38,565 nucleotides of DNA from an uncultured Pelagibacteraceae bacterium (GCA_950068185.1 CATMHL010000002.1:1-38565); one strand, 5' to 3'; counted from the stretch's first letter, positions 1 to 10,004 are shown. Notes: generated by a model not told the origin, from the sequence alone. Made by a program: numbers and translations.

Positions 1-200
1 TGTCATCAATATTTTCTTCTATGACTGTACTAGTAATAACTTTATTTAGAGAAAATGCCGTTAAAGCAATTGACCCAAATTTTGTTTTTGCAGTTGATAT
101 AAAATTAATATTATTTATTTTCTTCATTTTGATAGTATTTACACACAGAAAAAATATTTCTAATCTAAAAAACGGAACTGAGCAGAAAATAAAACTCTAG
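1..200 (+). CDS. plsY: Glycerol-3-phosphate acyltransferase PlsY, C-terminal fragment (5' end outside window)
   Basis: Frame 3 read by eye from nt 3: SSIFSSMTVLVITLFRENAVKAIDPNFVFAVDIKLILFIFFILIVFTHRKNISNLKNGTEQKIKL*. The FTHRKNI.NL..GTE.K end is typical of PlsY. Confidence 0.8.
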   Translation, partial: SSIFSSMTVLVITLFRENAVKAIDPNFVFAVDIKLILFIFFILIVFTHRKNISNLKNGTEQKIKL

Positions 201-285
201 GTTACAAGCCATTTTGTTAACTAATTTAATCTTCAATTTGACAAAACAAATTATATTTGGCAGTAAAGTTTCCTAAAGGCAACAA

Positions 286-2844
286 ATGAACCTAGTAATT
301 GTAGAAAGTCCAGCCAAAGCAAAAACAATCAACAAATATTTAGGTAAAGATTATAAGGTTTTAGCTAGCTATGGACATATTCGAGATCTGCCATCAAAAA
401 ATGGTTCTGTTGATCCAGAAAATAACTTTCATATGTTGTGGGAAATTGATTCATTTTCAAAAAAATACTTAAAAGAAATTACTGATACTGCTGCTGATTC
501 AAATAGAATCATTTTAGCTACTGACCCTGATCGTGAAGGTGAAGCTATAGCTTGGCATGTAAAAGAAGTTCTTGATCAAAAAAAACTGTTGAAAGACAAG
601 AAAATTGAAAGAGTTGTATTTTATGAAATTACAAAAAAAGCTGTTACTAAGGGTATAGAAAATCCAAGAGATATTGAGCCACAACTAGTAGATGCTTATA
701 TGGCTAGAAGAGCTTTAGACTATCTTGTTGGTTTTAACATATCTCCTATATTATGGACTAAACTACCAGGCTCAAAATCTGCTGGCAGGGTTCAGTCGGT
801 AGCCTTAAAACTAATTTCAGAAAGAGAACATGAGATTGAACAATTTGTCCCTAAAGAATACTGGACAATTAGTTTAAATTTTATAAGCAATGATCGTAAA
901 GAAATTCTATCCAAATTGATTTCTTACAATATCAATAAAATTGATAAATTTTCATTTCTTAACAAAGAATCTGTTGATGATGCAATAAATAAAATTAATT
1001 CAAAAGAATATTTTATTTCTGACATTACATCAAAACTATATAAAAAAAATCCTGCTGCGCCCTTTACTACTTCTACATTGCAACAGGTAGCTTCGGGGAA
1101 ATGTGGTTTTGGTGCTTCTAGAACCATGCAGATTGCACAAAGATTATATCAAGGTATTGATATCGAGGGAGAAACCGTCGGATTAATTACTTATATGAGA
1201 ACAGATGGAACACAAATTTCTAATGAATCTATATCATCTTTTAGAGATTACATATCGTCCAACTATGGCAAACAATATTTGCCAGAAACACAAAATAATT
1301 ATAGTGGTAAAAAAGCCAAAAACGCACAAGAAGCTCATGAAGCTATTAGACCCACAGAAATAACAAGATCTCCATCGGAAGTTAAAAAATATGTGAATTC
1401 AGATCAGTTTAAATTATATGAATTAATATGGAAGAGAGCACTTTCGTCTCAAATGCAAAACGCTGAATATGATAGAAATACAATAATTATATCATCAAAA
1501 GATGAAACCATTAAATTTAGAGCTTCAGGGTCTATTTTAAAATTTGATGGTTTTTTAAAATTATATGAAGGTGTAGATAAAAAAGATGATGCTAATAACA
1601 TTTTACCTGAAGTAAAAAATAAAGAAACTGTAAATATAGATAAAATTATAGACGAACAACATTTTACAGAACCCCCACCAAGATATTCTGAAGCTGGTTT
1701 GGTCAAAAAACTTGAAGAATTAGGTATTGGTCGACCTTCAACATATGCAAATATTATTTCAGTTCTATTGACTAGAAATTATGTTGATCTAATCCATAAA
1801 ACATTTCATCCTACCGACAGAGGTAAGTTGCTAGCTGCATTCTTAGAAAAACTATTCGCTAAGTATGTAGACTACAATTTCACGGCGGATCTTGAAGATC
1901 AGTTGGATGAAATTACTTCTGGGAAAGTTAAGTGGATTGGAGTTTTAGAAAAATTCTGGAAAGATTTTAATGAAAATGTTCAATCGGTGAAAAAAAAAAG
2001 AACAAGAGAAGTCCTCGATCTCTTAAATGATAGTTTGTGTGAATTAATCTTTGATACAACCAAAGATGGAAAAACTGATAGAAAATGCCCATCATGCAAA
2101 GGTGGTGAGTTAAGCTTAAAAAATAGTTTTAGAGGTGGAGCTTTTATTGGTTGTTCTAATTATCCTGAATGCAAATTTACAAGACCTTTATCAAAAGCTA
2201 AAGCCGCAGAGCAAAAGGCTTTAGCAAAACCTAAATCTATAGGCTTAAATGATAACGGAAAAGAAATAATGTTAAAAAGCGGAAGGTTTGGTCCATATTT
2301 GCAATATGAACCTGTAGAAGGTGTGAGTGATACAATTAAGAAAAAAAAACCAAAGAAGAAAACCGAAGAGAAAAATGTAAGAAATGTTTCAATACCAAAA
2401 GGAATTTCAATCGACTCTATAAATTTAGAAAGAGCTAATTTTTTATGTTCTTTGCCAAAAGTTCTTGGTCAACACCCAGATTCAGGAAAAGATATTACTT
2501 TAAACTCTGGAAGGTATGGTCCATATTTAAAATGCGAAAACAAATCAGCAAGATTAGAAACATCGGAAGATATTTTTACAATTGGATTAAACAGAGCAGT
2601 GACATTGTTAGCTGAAGCAAAACCCGGTCGAATATCTTCCTCTGAAATAAAACATTTAGGTGAACACCCAGAAGATAAAAAACCAGTAAGAGTTATGAAG
2701 GGAAAATATGGACCTTATATTAAATACAAATCAATAAATGCCACTATTCCTGAGGAAAAAGACCCGAATGAGATAACTATGGAAGATGCTATAATTTTAA
2801 TTGATAAAAGAAAAGAATATGATAAAAAAAAGAAAAAAAAATAA
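286..2844 (+). CDS. topA: DNA topoisomerase I
   Basis: 852 aa; N-terminal Toprim MNLVIVESPAKAKTINKYLG, TDPDREGEAIAWH, active-site region GLITYMRTDGT, C-terminal zinc-ribbon CPSCKGGEL...CSNYPECKFTR. Confidence 0.98.
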   Translation: MNLVIVESPAKAKTINKYLGKDYKVLASYGHIRDLPSKNGSVDPENNFHMLWEIDSFSKKYLKEITDTAADSNRIILATDPDREGEAIAWHVKEVLDQKKLLKDKKIERVVFYEITKKAVTKGIENPRDIEPQLVDAYMARRALDYLVGFNISPILWTKLPGSKSAGRVQSVALKLISEREHEIEQFVPKEYWTISLNFISNDRKEILSKLISYNINKIDKFSFLNKESVDDAINKINSKEYFISDITSKLYKKNPAAPFTTSTLQQVASGKCGFGASRTMQIAQRLYQGIDIEGETVGLITYMRTDGTQISNESISSFRDYISSNYGKQYLPETQNNYSGKKAKNAQEAHEAIRPTEITRSPSEVKKYVNSDQFKLYELIWKRALSSQMQNAEYDRNTIIISSKDETIKFRASGSILKFDGFLKLYEGVDKKDDANNILPEVKNKETVNIDKIIDEQHFTEPPPRYSEAGLVKKLEELGIGRPSTYANIISVLLTRNYVDLIHKTFHPTDRGKLLAAFLEKLFAKYVDYNFTADLEDQLDEITSGKVKWIGVLEKFWKDFNENVQSVKKKRTREVLDLLNDSLCELIFDTTKDGKTDRKCPSCKGGELSLKNSFRGGAFIGCSNYPECKFTRPLSKAKAAEQKALAKPKSIGLNDNGKEIMLKSGRFGPYLQYEPVEGVSDTIKKKKPKKKTEEKNVRNVSIPKGISIDSINLERANFLCSLPKVLGQHPDSGKDITLNSGRYGPYLKCENKSARLETSEDIFTIGLNRAVTLLAEAKPGRISSSEIKHLGEHPEDKKPVRVMKGKYGPYIKYKSINATIPEEKDPNEITMEDAIILIDKRKEYDKKKKKK

Positions 2845-2862
2845 AAGAAAGGATAATAAATA

Positions 2863-3102
2863 ATGAAAACTATAAAAATAATAATACTGTTAGCTACTAT
2901 ATCGTTATTTACATCTGTTCCCTATCATGCAGCAGAGGCAAGAGATTGTTCCGATCCAAAAAAATTCCATGAAAAAATGATGTGTATGGTCACTGGTGAT
3001 TCTGTTTCATCAGACACTTCTGATAAACCTAAAAAAAAAGGCAATGGTTTTTGGCAGAAAATTAAAAATTTTGGTGGAAAGAACATAGGCGAAGCAGGTT
3101 AA
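2863..3102 (+). CDS. Small secreted/periplasmic protein of unknown function
   Basis: 79 aa with Sec-type signal peptide MKTIKIIILLATISLFTSVPYHAAEA, then a DCSDPKKFHEKMMCM segment with two Cys; AAAGGATAATAA precedes the ATG. Confidence 0.75.
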   Translation: MKTIKIIILLATISLFTSVPYHAAEARDCSDPKKFHEKMMCMVTGDSVSSDTSDKPKKKGNGFWQKIKNFGGKNIGEAG

Positions 3103-3116
3103 GCTAAGAAAAAAGA

Positions 3117-3575
3117 GTGATATCGGATAACCTTAAGAAACTAAATATAGATTTACCAAAGGCTCCAGAGCCGGTTGGAGCCTATGTTGCTTACAAAATA
3201 ATTAGTAATCTGCTTTATATATCTGGTCAACTTCCCATAGAGTCTGATGGTAAAATTATAAAAGGTAAGATTGGTAAAAACTTAACTCTTGAAGATGGGC
3301 AAAAAGCTTCAAAATTATGTGTGATAAATATTTTATCACAGGCTAAAAAAGCTATGGGTGGAGATTTAAACAAAATCAAAAATTGTATAAAAATTACAGG
3401 ATTTGTTAATTCTACGGACGATTTTACAGATCAGCCTAAAGTAATAAATCCAGCGTCGGAAACTTTGTCAGCTGTTTTTGGAAATAAGGGAAAGCACGCA
3501 AGAGCTGCGATAAGCACCAATTCACTTCCTTTAGGAGCTGCAGTAGAAATAGATGCTATATTTGAAGTAGATTAA
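3117..3575 (+). CDS. ridA: RidA/YjgF family (reactive intermediate/imine deaminase)
   Basis: 152 aa, GTG start; GAYVAYKIISNLLYISGQLP, ARAAISTNSLPLGAAVEIDAI. Confidence 0.9.
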   Translation: MISDNLKKLNIDLPKAPEPVGAYVAYKIISNLLYISGQLPIESDGKIIKGKIGKNLTLEDGQKASKLCVINILSQAKKAMGGDLNKIKNCIKITGFVNSTDDFTDQPKVINPASETLSAVFGNKGKHARAAISTNSLPLGAAVEIDAIFEVD

Positions 3576-4876
3576 TTTTGTCTGCCAATTGAGTGGTATG
3601 AAAACCCTTGTTTTTTCATATCTCGTGGTGAGTAAAGATTTCTCATATCATAAATTTTAAATTTTCTTTTTCTATATAATTTTTTAAAATCTAGAGATTT
3701 GAATTCGTCCCACTCTGTATGAATTATTACCAAATCAACTTTCTCGCAGGCTTCATTTATATCGTTACAAAAAAAAACGTTTTTAAGTCTAGAAAATTCT
3801 TTTTTTTCTCCCGAGGGATCATAATAATTAATTTTTGCTCCTCTTTCATGTAAGTAAGGTATCATCAATAAACTTGACGATTGTCTCATATCGTCAGTAT
3901 TTGGTTTGAATGTTACACCTAAAAATGTAACTTTTTTATTTTTTATTTTATTTGATAGTATTTTTTTTACTCTTTCAGTTAAAAATATTCTGCGTTTTTC
4001 ATTAGATTTAATAACTGATTTAATTATAGATAAATCTGTTTTAAATAAAGTTCCAGTAAAAGTTAAGGCCTTGGTATCTTTTGGAAAACACGAACCACCG
4101 TAAGCTGGACCGACTCTTAAAAAACGACTACCAATTCTTTTATCTAAACCTATTCCTATAGACACATCCTCAACATTTACTCCAGTTTTTTCGCACAAAT
4201 TTGATATCTCATTCATAAAAGATATTTTTGTAGCTAAAAAAGCATTTGAGGCATATTTAATAAGTTCGGCCCCTCTTCTGTTAGTAGAAAAAAATATAGC
4301 TCCTTTTTTGATTAATGGATCATACAGTGATTTTAATTTTTTTGTGGCTATTTTGCTATTTGCTCCAATTACTATTCTGTCAGGAAATCTAAAATCTCTT
4401 ATTGCTTCACCTTCACGCAAAAATTCGGGATTTGAAACAACCTCAAATAATTTTTTTCTTCTCTTTTTTAAAATAATCTTTTCAATTTTATCTCCAGTGG
4501 TAACCGGAACTGTGGATTTTGTGACTATTATTTTAAATTTATTTATATAAAGGCTTAATTCAGCAACAACATTATAAACATATCGAAGATCAGCAGACCC
4601 TTTTTTATTTGATGTTGGTGTACCTACACAAATAAATATAATATCAGAATTTTTAACTGCAAGATTTAAATTAGTGGTAAATTTTAATCTTCCCGAGGAA
4701 TAATTTTTATTAATCAAATCTTTCAATCCTGGTTCAAAAATTGGAATTTGGTTATTATTTAACATATCAATCTTTTGCTTATCTTTGTCTACACACCAAA
4801 CAAAGTTACCAAGATCAGCAAAACAGGATCCGCTAACAAGACCGACATATCCAGCACCAATCATGCAAATTTTCAT
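3572..4876 (-). CDS. ugd: UDP-glucose 6-dehydrogenase
   Basis: 434 aa; MKICMIGAGYVGLVSGSCFADLGN, NPEFLREGEAI, GGSCFPKDTKAL, FLGVTFKPNTDDMR. Confidence 0.95.
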   Translation of the reverse strand: MKICMIGAGYVGLVSGSCFADLGNFVWCVDKDKQKIDMLNNNQIPIFEPGLKDLINKNYSSGRLKFTTNLNLAVKNSDIIFICVGTPTSNKKGSADLRYVYNVVAELSLYINKFKIIVTKSTVPVTTGDKIEKIILKKRRKKLFEVVSNPEFLREGEAIRDFRFPDRIVIGANSKIATKKLKSLYDPLIKKGAIFFSTNRRGAELIKYASNAFLATKISFMNEISNLCEKTGVNVEDVSIGIGLDKRIGSRFLRVGPAYGGSCFPKDTKALTFTGTLFKTDLSIIKSVIKSNEKRRIFLTERVKKILSNKIKNKKVTFLGVTFKPNTDDMRQSSSLLMIPYLHERGAKINYYDPSGEKKEFSRLKNVFFCNDINEACEKVDLVIIHTEWDEFKSLDFKKLYRKRKFKIYDMRNLYSPRDMKKQGFSYHSIGRQN

Positions 4877-4878
4877 AA

Positions 4879-5694
4879 TTATAATTTAGATATTTCTATT
4901 GAAGAGTTGATATAACCTTTCATGGTGCCACAGTCCAAATATTTTCCGGCAAAAATATGTCCAATAAATTTATTTTTTTTATGTAATAGAAATCGAATGG
5001 CATCGGTAATATGAATTTCACCATTTTGTCCTGGTCTTTGTTTTTTAAGGACTTTAAATATTATTTTAGGTAATACATAGCGTCCGATAACAGCATAATT
5101 AGATGGTGCAGATTTTATGCTTGGTTTTTCAATTACATCTTTGATAATAAAATCCTTTTTATTAATTTTTTTGATATCAAATATTCCCCATCTTGAAACA
5201 TCTTTTTTATTAACCTTTTTTGACGCTATAATAGGTGATTTGTATCTATTATGAAGTTTTACTAATGAAGCTGAACAGTTACTATTAATTATTAAGTCAT
5301 CAGGCATCAACATTAAAAAATATTTTGATTTGATGAGATTTTTACATTTTAAAACAGCGTCACCAGTACCTCGTGGAGAGTTTTGGTAAACAAATTTTAT
5401 CATCTTTTTATATTTTTTAATTTTAGAATATTCAAATTTTAATTTTTTATCATTTTTATTTTTTTTTATTAAATTTTTATAAAAGACATCATTGTAAAAG
5501 TATTTTTTAATAATATTTTTTCTCTTTGATATAATTAAAATAATTTCTTTTATTCCTGATTTAATACATTCATCTAGTATATACTCAATGGCAGGTTTCC
5601 CATTGATGGGCAAAAGTTCTTTTGGGAAAACACTTGTTAATGGCAACAATCTTGTTCCTTGACCAGCTAAAGGAATAATAGCCTGTTTAATCAT
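4879..5694 (-). CDS. galU: UTP--glucose-1-phosphate uridylyltransferase
   Basis: 271 aa; IIPLAGQGTRLLPLTSVFPKELLPINGKPAIEYI, GTGDAVL, GQNGEIHITDAI, GKYLDCGTMKGYI. Confidence 0.93.
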   Translation of the reverse strand: MIKQAIIPLAGQGTRLLPLTSVFPKELLPINGKPAIEYILDECIKSGIKEIILIISKRKNIIKKYFYNDVFYKNLIKKNKNDKKLKFEYSKIKKYKKMIKFVYQNSPRGTGDAVLKCKNLIKSKYFLMLMPDDLIINSNCSASLVKLHNRYKSPIIASKKVNKKDVSRWGIFDIKKINKKDFIIKDVIEKPSIKSAPSNYAVIGRYVLPKIIFKVLKKQRPGQNGEIHITDAIRFLLHKKNKFIGHIFAGKYLDCGTMKGYINSSIEISKL

Positions 5695-5729
5695 TGCTTT
5701 CTTTTACATATAATATTTAAAATTTACAA

Positions 5730-6539
5730 ATGAAAATATTCTTAAACAAAAACAATCTTATAAAATTTATAAAGAATGAAAAAAATTTAGGTTTTGTTCC
5801 AACCATGGGTTCTATCCATTTGGGTCATATTTCTTTATTTAAGAGGTCAATTTCTCAATGTAATAGGACTATTGTATCTATATTTATCAATAAACCACAG
5901 TTTAATAGAAAAATCGATTATCAAAAATATCCTAGAACATTAAAAAAGGACATCTCGATATTAAAAAGATTAAAAGTAGATTATCTTTATATTCCAACCA
6001 ATGATCAAATTTATCCTACAGGTTCAAATAAAAAAATTAAGATAAGTTCTTTTGGAAAAAAATTATGTGGTAAATTTAGACCAGGTCATTTTGAAGCTGT
6101 TGTTGATGTAATTGAAAGATTTATAAAAATAATTAACCCCAAAAAAATTTATTTAGGTGAAAAGGACATGCAACAACTAAAAATAATGGAACATTTTATA
6201 AGTAAAAATTATAATAAAATTAAAATTATTGGATGCAAAACTATTAGAGAAAGAAATGGAATAGCTTGTTCATCAAGAAATTTTTTGCTTTCTGTTTATG
6301 AAAAAAAAATTGCTTCAAAAATTTATAAAATTTTGGTTAATAAAAAAAAACACTTGATAAAAAAAGAAATATCTTTGGATACTATTAAGAATAAAATTCT
6401 TAAATTAGGTGTTCGCAAAATAGATTACATTAAATTGTTAGATGTGAACAATCTTATAAGACCATATAAAAAAAATATAAAATATAGAATCTTTGTGGCT
6501 TACTTTCTTCGAAAAACTAGATTAATTGATAATATTTAA
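5730..6539 (+). CDS. panC: Pantothenate synthetase
   Basis: 269 aa; FVPTMGSIHLGHISL, GKFRPGHFEAVVDVI, LGEKDMQQL, RERNGIACSSRN, RIFVAYFLRKTRLIDN. Confidence 0.92.
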   Translation: MKIFLNKNNLIKFIKNEKNLGFVPTMGSIHLGHISLFKRSISQCNRTIVSIFINKPQFNRKIDYQKYPRTLKKDISILKRLKVDYLYIPTNDQIYPTGSNKKIKISSFGKKLCGKFRPGHFEAVVDVIERFIKIINPKKIYLGEKDMQQLKIMEHFISKNYNKIKIIGCKTIRERNGIACSSRNFLLSVYEKKIASKIYKILVNKKKHLIKKEISLDTIKNKILKLGVRKIDYIKLLDVNNLIRPYKKNIKYRIFVAYFLRKTRLIDNI

Positions 6540-7915
6540 CCATAAAAAAAATAAGCACCCATACCTAAAAAAGATAAGAAACCAATAACATCTGTTATGG
6601 TGGTAACAAATACACTCGAAGCAATTGCTGGATCTATATTAAATTTTTTAAGAGAAACAGGTACTAATATTCCAAACAAACCAGCAGCAATCATATTCAG
6701 TATCATGGACGCAGCAATCAAAATTGATAAATTAATTTCTTTAAACCATAACTGAACTACTATTCCTGTTATAATGGCGAAAATTATTCCATTTAAAATT
6801 CCAATAACAAATTCTTTTGTTACAACCTTTCCAAAGTTGCTTGAGGACAATTCTCTAGTAGCTAAAGCTCTAATAGTTACGGCTAATGTTTGCATCCCAG
6901 CATTTCCTCCCATAGAAGCAACTATTGGCATTAAAAACGCCAAGGCTACCATTTGCTCAATCGTGGCACCAAACTTGCTAATAACCCACGTTGCTAATAA
7001 AGCTGTAATTAAATTCAATAGTAGCCAATTAAACCGTCTCTTTGTTTTTTGAAATATACTATCGGTAATTTCTTCATCTCCTACTCCGGCTAGTCTTAAA
7101 ACATCTTCTTCAGCTTCTTCTTTTAATACAGTAAAAACATCATCACCAGTAATCATTCCAACTAATTTATTATCTTTGTCAACTACGCCAGCCGAAACTA
7201 AATTATAATTTTCAAAAATATGTCCAACTTCCTCTTTGTCCATGTTAACAGGAATTAACACTTGTGTTTCATTCATTATTGAATTCATTTTTGATTCACG
7301 TGATGCTCTCAAAACTTTTGATGAAGGAACTGTGCCAATAGGTTTAAAATTACTATCCACAATAAAGATTTCTAAAAATTCTTCTGGCAACTCTTTGTTT
7401 TCTCTAAGATAATCTATTGTTTGTCCTACAGACCAATTGCTTGGAATTGCGGTAAATTCTCTTTGCATTATTCTGGCTGCAGAATCTTCTGGTGAGCTCA
7501 GGCCTTCACGGAGTAAAAACCTATTTTTGGGAGGAAGTTTATCTAATACTGTATTTTTCTTTTTTTCATCTAAATTTTCTAAAATTTTTAATGCATTATC
7601 AGACTCTAAGCGTTTTAATATATTTGCAATAGATTCTATTGATAAAATTATAAATATTTCAGTCTGTATAGATTCATTTAATTCTATAAAAATCTCCGGA
7701 TCAAGATTAAAACCTTCTAATTCAATAAGTTTTGATCTATTTTCTGGAACTAAATTTTCAATTATGTCAGCAGAATCTGAAGGGTGAAGTTCTTTTAAAG
7801 TTCTATTTAAAAAATTCGTATCATTATCTTTAATTTTTTTACTAAAAAGATTAATGAATTCCTTATTAAACTCAAAATTTACTTTTTTATCTGTTATTTC
7901 TTTTGTTAAACTCAT
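6536..7915 (-). CDS. mgtE: Magnesium transporter MgtE
   Basis: 459 aa; MgtE_N repeats, CBS domains (VGMITGDDVFTVLKEEAEEDVLRLAGV), membrane domain with MPIVASMGGNAGMQTLAVTIRALA. Confidence 0.95.
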   Translation of the reverse strand: MSLTKEITDKKVNFEFNKEFINLFSKKIKDNDTNFLNRTLKELHPSDSADIIENLVPENRSKLIELEGFNLDPEIFIELNESIQTEIFIILSIESIANILKRLESDNALKILENLDEKKKNTVLDKLPPKNRFLLREGLSSPEDSAARIMQREFTAIPSNWSVGQTIDYLRENKELPEEFLEIFIVDSNFKPIGTVPSSKVLRASRESKMNSIMNETQVLIPVNMDKEEVGHIFENYNLVSAGVVDKDNKLVGMITGDDVFTVLKEEAEEDVLRLAGVGDEEITDSIFQKTKRRFNWLLLNLITALLATWVISKFGATIEQMVALAFLMPIVASMGGNAGMQTLAVTIRALATRELSSSNFGKVVTKEFVIGILNGIIFAIITGIVVQLWFKEINLSILIAASMILNMIAAGLFGILVPVSLKKFNIDPAIASSVFVTTITDVIGFLSFLGMGAYFFYG

Positions 7916-7981
7916 AAAAGTACATTATTTATTGAATTTTGAGACTGTTTAGTCGATTTTTTTTAAAACTACAAATTTAAA

Positions 7982-8599
7982 ATGAATATTGAAGTCAAAA
8001 TTAACGTAAAACCAATTGATTACATTAAATCTATGAATATCCTTGAACAACGAGTCCATGATGTTTCTTTGGGCAAAAAAGATGAATTTTTATGGATACT
8101 GGAACACAACCATGTGTATACAGCAGGTACTAGTTCAAAAAATACAGATTTATTGGATAAAAATCTTAGAGTAATTAAAACAGATAGAGGCGGAAAACTC
8201 ACCTATCATGGGCCAGGTCAAAAGGTTGTTTATTTTGTTCTAGATTTAAATAAAAGAGAAAAAGATATAAGAAAATTAGTCAATAAAATTGAAAATTGCA
8301 TTATAGATGTTCTTCGTGAATATAAAGTAACATCATATCCAGATAAAAAAAACATAGGGATATGGGTAGGCGACAAAAATAATTCAATGAAAATTGCCGC
8401 TATAGGTATTAGGGTAAAAAAATGGATTGCATATCATGGGTTTGCTTTGAACATATGCAACGATTTATCTAAATATAATGGGATAGTACCCTGTGGTATT
8501 AAAGATAAAGGCATTACAAACTTTAAAAAACTAGGAATCAATAAATACAATAATATTGATAAAATTATTGCTAAAAAATTTTTAAATATTTTTCTTTAA
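7982..8599 (+). CDS. lipB: Lipoyl(octanoyl) transferase
   Basis: 205 aa; LEHNHVYTAGTSSKNTDLL, DRGGKLTYHGPGQKVVYFVLDL, KIAAIGIRVKKWIAYHGFALNI, IVPCGIKDKGITN. Confidence 0.95.
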   Translation: MNIEVKINVKPIDYIKSMNILEQRVHDVSLGKKDEFLWILEHNHVYTAGTSSKNTDLLDKNLRVIKTDRGGKLTYHGPGQKVVYFVLDLNKREKDIRKLVNKIENCIIDVLREYKVTSYPDKKNIGIWVGDKNNSMKIAAIGIRVKKWIAYHGFALNICNDLSKYNGIVPCGIKDKGITNFKKLGINKYNNIDKIIAKKFLNIFL

Positions 8600-9482
8600 G
8601 AATGTTTTTAAAAGTTAAAGGCGGTTCTGCAGAAAAATTATATTTGGTGCCATTAATTGAAAAATTAATTTTATAGGCATGCAGCATTAAGGTATTTTTT
8701 TTGCTTGGGTAATTTTCCGAAATTCTGTATTTAGTATCTCCTAAAATTGGATTTCCATGGATTAATAATTGTTTCCTTAATTGATGCTTTTTTCCAGTTT
8801 CAGGATTCAGCTTCAATAAGGAATAATTATTATTATTATCTAAAACAGTATAATGAGTAATAGCTGATGTTTTAATTTTTTTTTTATTTTCATAATAAAG
8901 TAAATCATCTTTTAAAGTGCCCTTATTTTTTTCTGGTAGACCTAACACAACTCCCAAATAAGTTTTATGAATTTTTCTTATACGAAACAATGAAGTAAAT
9001 AATTGGGCATACTTTCTGTTTTTAGCAACAATAAAAACACCTGTAGTTTCTTTATCAATTCTATGAACCGCATATGGTAATGATCCTTCAAATTCTTTTG
9101 TACTTCGCAATATATCTAAAATATTTCTTCTTGATTTTGTTCCCGATTGAACTGCAATGCCAGCAGGCTTATTTATTACAACAAAGTTTTCATTATTCTC
9201 AATAAACATACTGGATGATTGTGATAGCTCTTTCTTTGTAGCTATATATTTTTCATTTATTTTTTTATGCTTATTTGCTATAAAGTTTACATTATAAATA
9301 ATAATTTGATCTTTTTCTTTAAGTTTATAGGAACATTTCTCATTTTTATAATTTATCTTTATATTTCCTTTTCTAATATTTTTTTCTATTAATGATTGAG
9401 GTACATCACATACATTTTTTTTAAACCACCTATCTAACCTGGAATTTATATAATCATATTTAACTAAAAAAATTTTTTTCAT
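8571..9482 (-). CDS. rluC: RluA-family 23S rRNA pseudouridine synthase (RluC/RluD-like)
   Basis: 303 aa; N-terminal S4-like domain, VINKPAGIAVQSG, HRIDKETTGVFIVAKN, HQLRKQLLIHGNPILGDTKY. RluC versus RluD not resolved. Confidence 0.85.
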   Translation of the reverse strand: MKKIFLVKYDYINSRLDRWFKKNVCDVPQSLIEKNIRKGNIKINYKNEKCSYKLKEKDQIIIYNVNFIANKHKKINEKYIATKKELSQSSSMFIENNENFVVINKPAGIAVQSGTKSRRNILDILRSTKEFEGSLPYAVHRIDKETTGVFIVAKNRKYAQLFTSLFRIRKIHKTYLGVVLGLPEKNKGTLKDDLLYYENKKKIKTSAITHYTVLDNNNNYSLLKLNPETGKKHQLRKQLLIHGNPILGDTKYRISENYPSKKNTLMLHAYKINFSINGTKYNFSAEPPLTFKNILKEKYLKIF

Positions 9483-9498
9483 AAAAAAACAATTTAAT

Positions 9499-9516
9499 GT
9501 TACTCTTTAAAGCAAC
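9499..9516 (-). terminator. Possible hairpin downstream of rplQ
   Basis: Minus-strand GTTGCTTTAAAGAGTAAC folds imperfectly (with G-U pairs); a T7 run lies ~9 nt further downstream, so it is not a canonical terminator. Confidence 0.3.
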
Positions 9517-9539
9517 ATATAATAACTTACATAATATAT

Positions 9540-10004
9540 TTATTTTTTAGATTTTGTCTTCTTGTCTGAATCTTTCGGTTTGGACGCGAGTGAAGATTTT
9601 TCAGATTCTTGTGGCTTTTTCTTTATATCAACTTTCTTTGCATTAGGATCTCGATCAACTAATTCAATAACTGCCATAGGGGCGTCATCACCGTATCTAA
9701 AGCCAGATCTAATAACTCTGCTATAACCACCTTTTCTTTTTCCATATCTTTGAGATAAAATTTTTGACAATTTATCTACTGAAAGTTTTGATTGCAATTC
9801 GTCAAATAAACTTTTTTTTGATTGTAAACTATTTTTTTTACCTAACGTAATTACCTTATCTATTTTAGCTTTTAATTCTTTAGCTTTAGGTAACGTTGTG
9901 GTAATTTGTTCGTATTTAATAAGAGAATTCAGCATATTCTTAAACAAAGCTTTTCGATGCTCTGAAGTTCTGTTTAACTTTCTGTATCCTAGTATATGTC
10001 TCAT
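9540..10004 (-). CDS. rplQ: 50S ribosomal protein L17
   Basis: MRHILGYRKLNRTSEHRKALFKNMLNSLIKYEQITTTLPKAKELK; low-complexity C-terminal extension. Confidence 0.97.
   Translation of the reverse strand: MRHILGYRKLNRTSEHRKALFKNMLNSLIKYEQITTTLPKAKELKAKIDKVITLGKKNSLQSKKSLFDELQSKLSVDKLSKILSQRYGKRKGGYSRVIRSGFRYGDDAPMAVIELVDRDPNAKKVDIKKKPQESEKSSLASKPKDSDKKTKSKK

Noticed and set aside
238-243. TTGACA upstream of topA as a -35 box
   Set aside because: No acceptable -10 at 16-18 nt spacing; chance match cannot be excluded.
7437-7787. 116-aa plus-strand ORF opposite mgtE
   Set aside because: Antisense shadow of the MgtE N-terminal region; no independent support.
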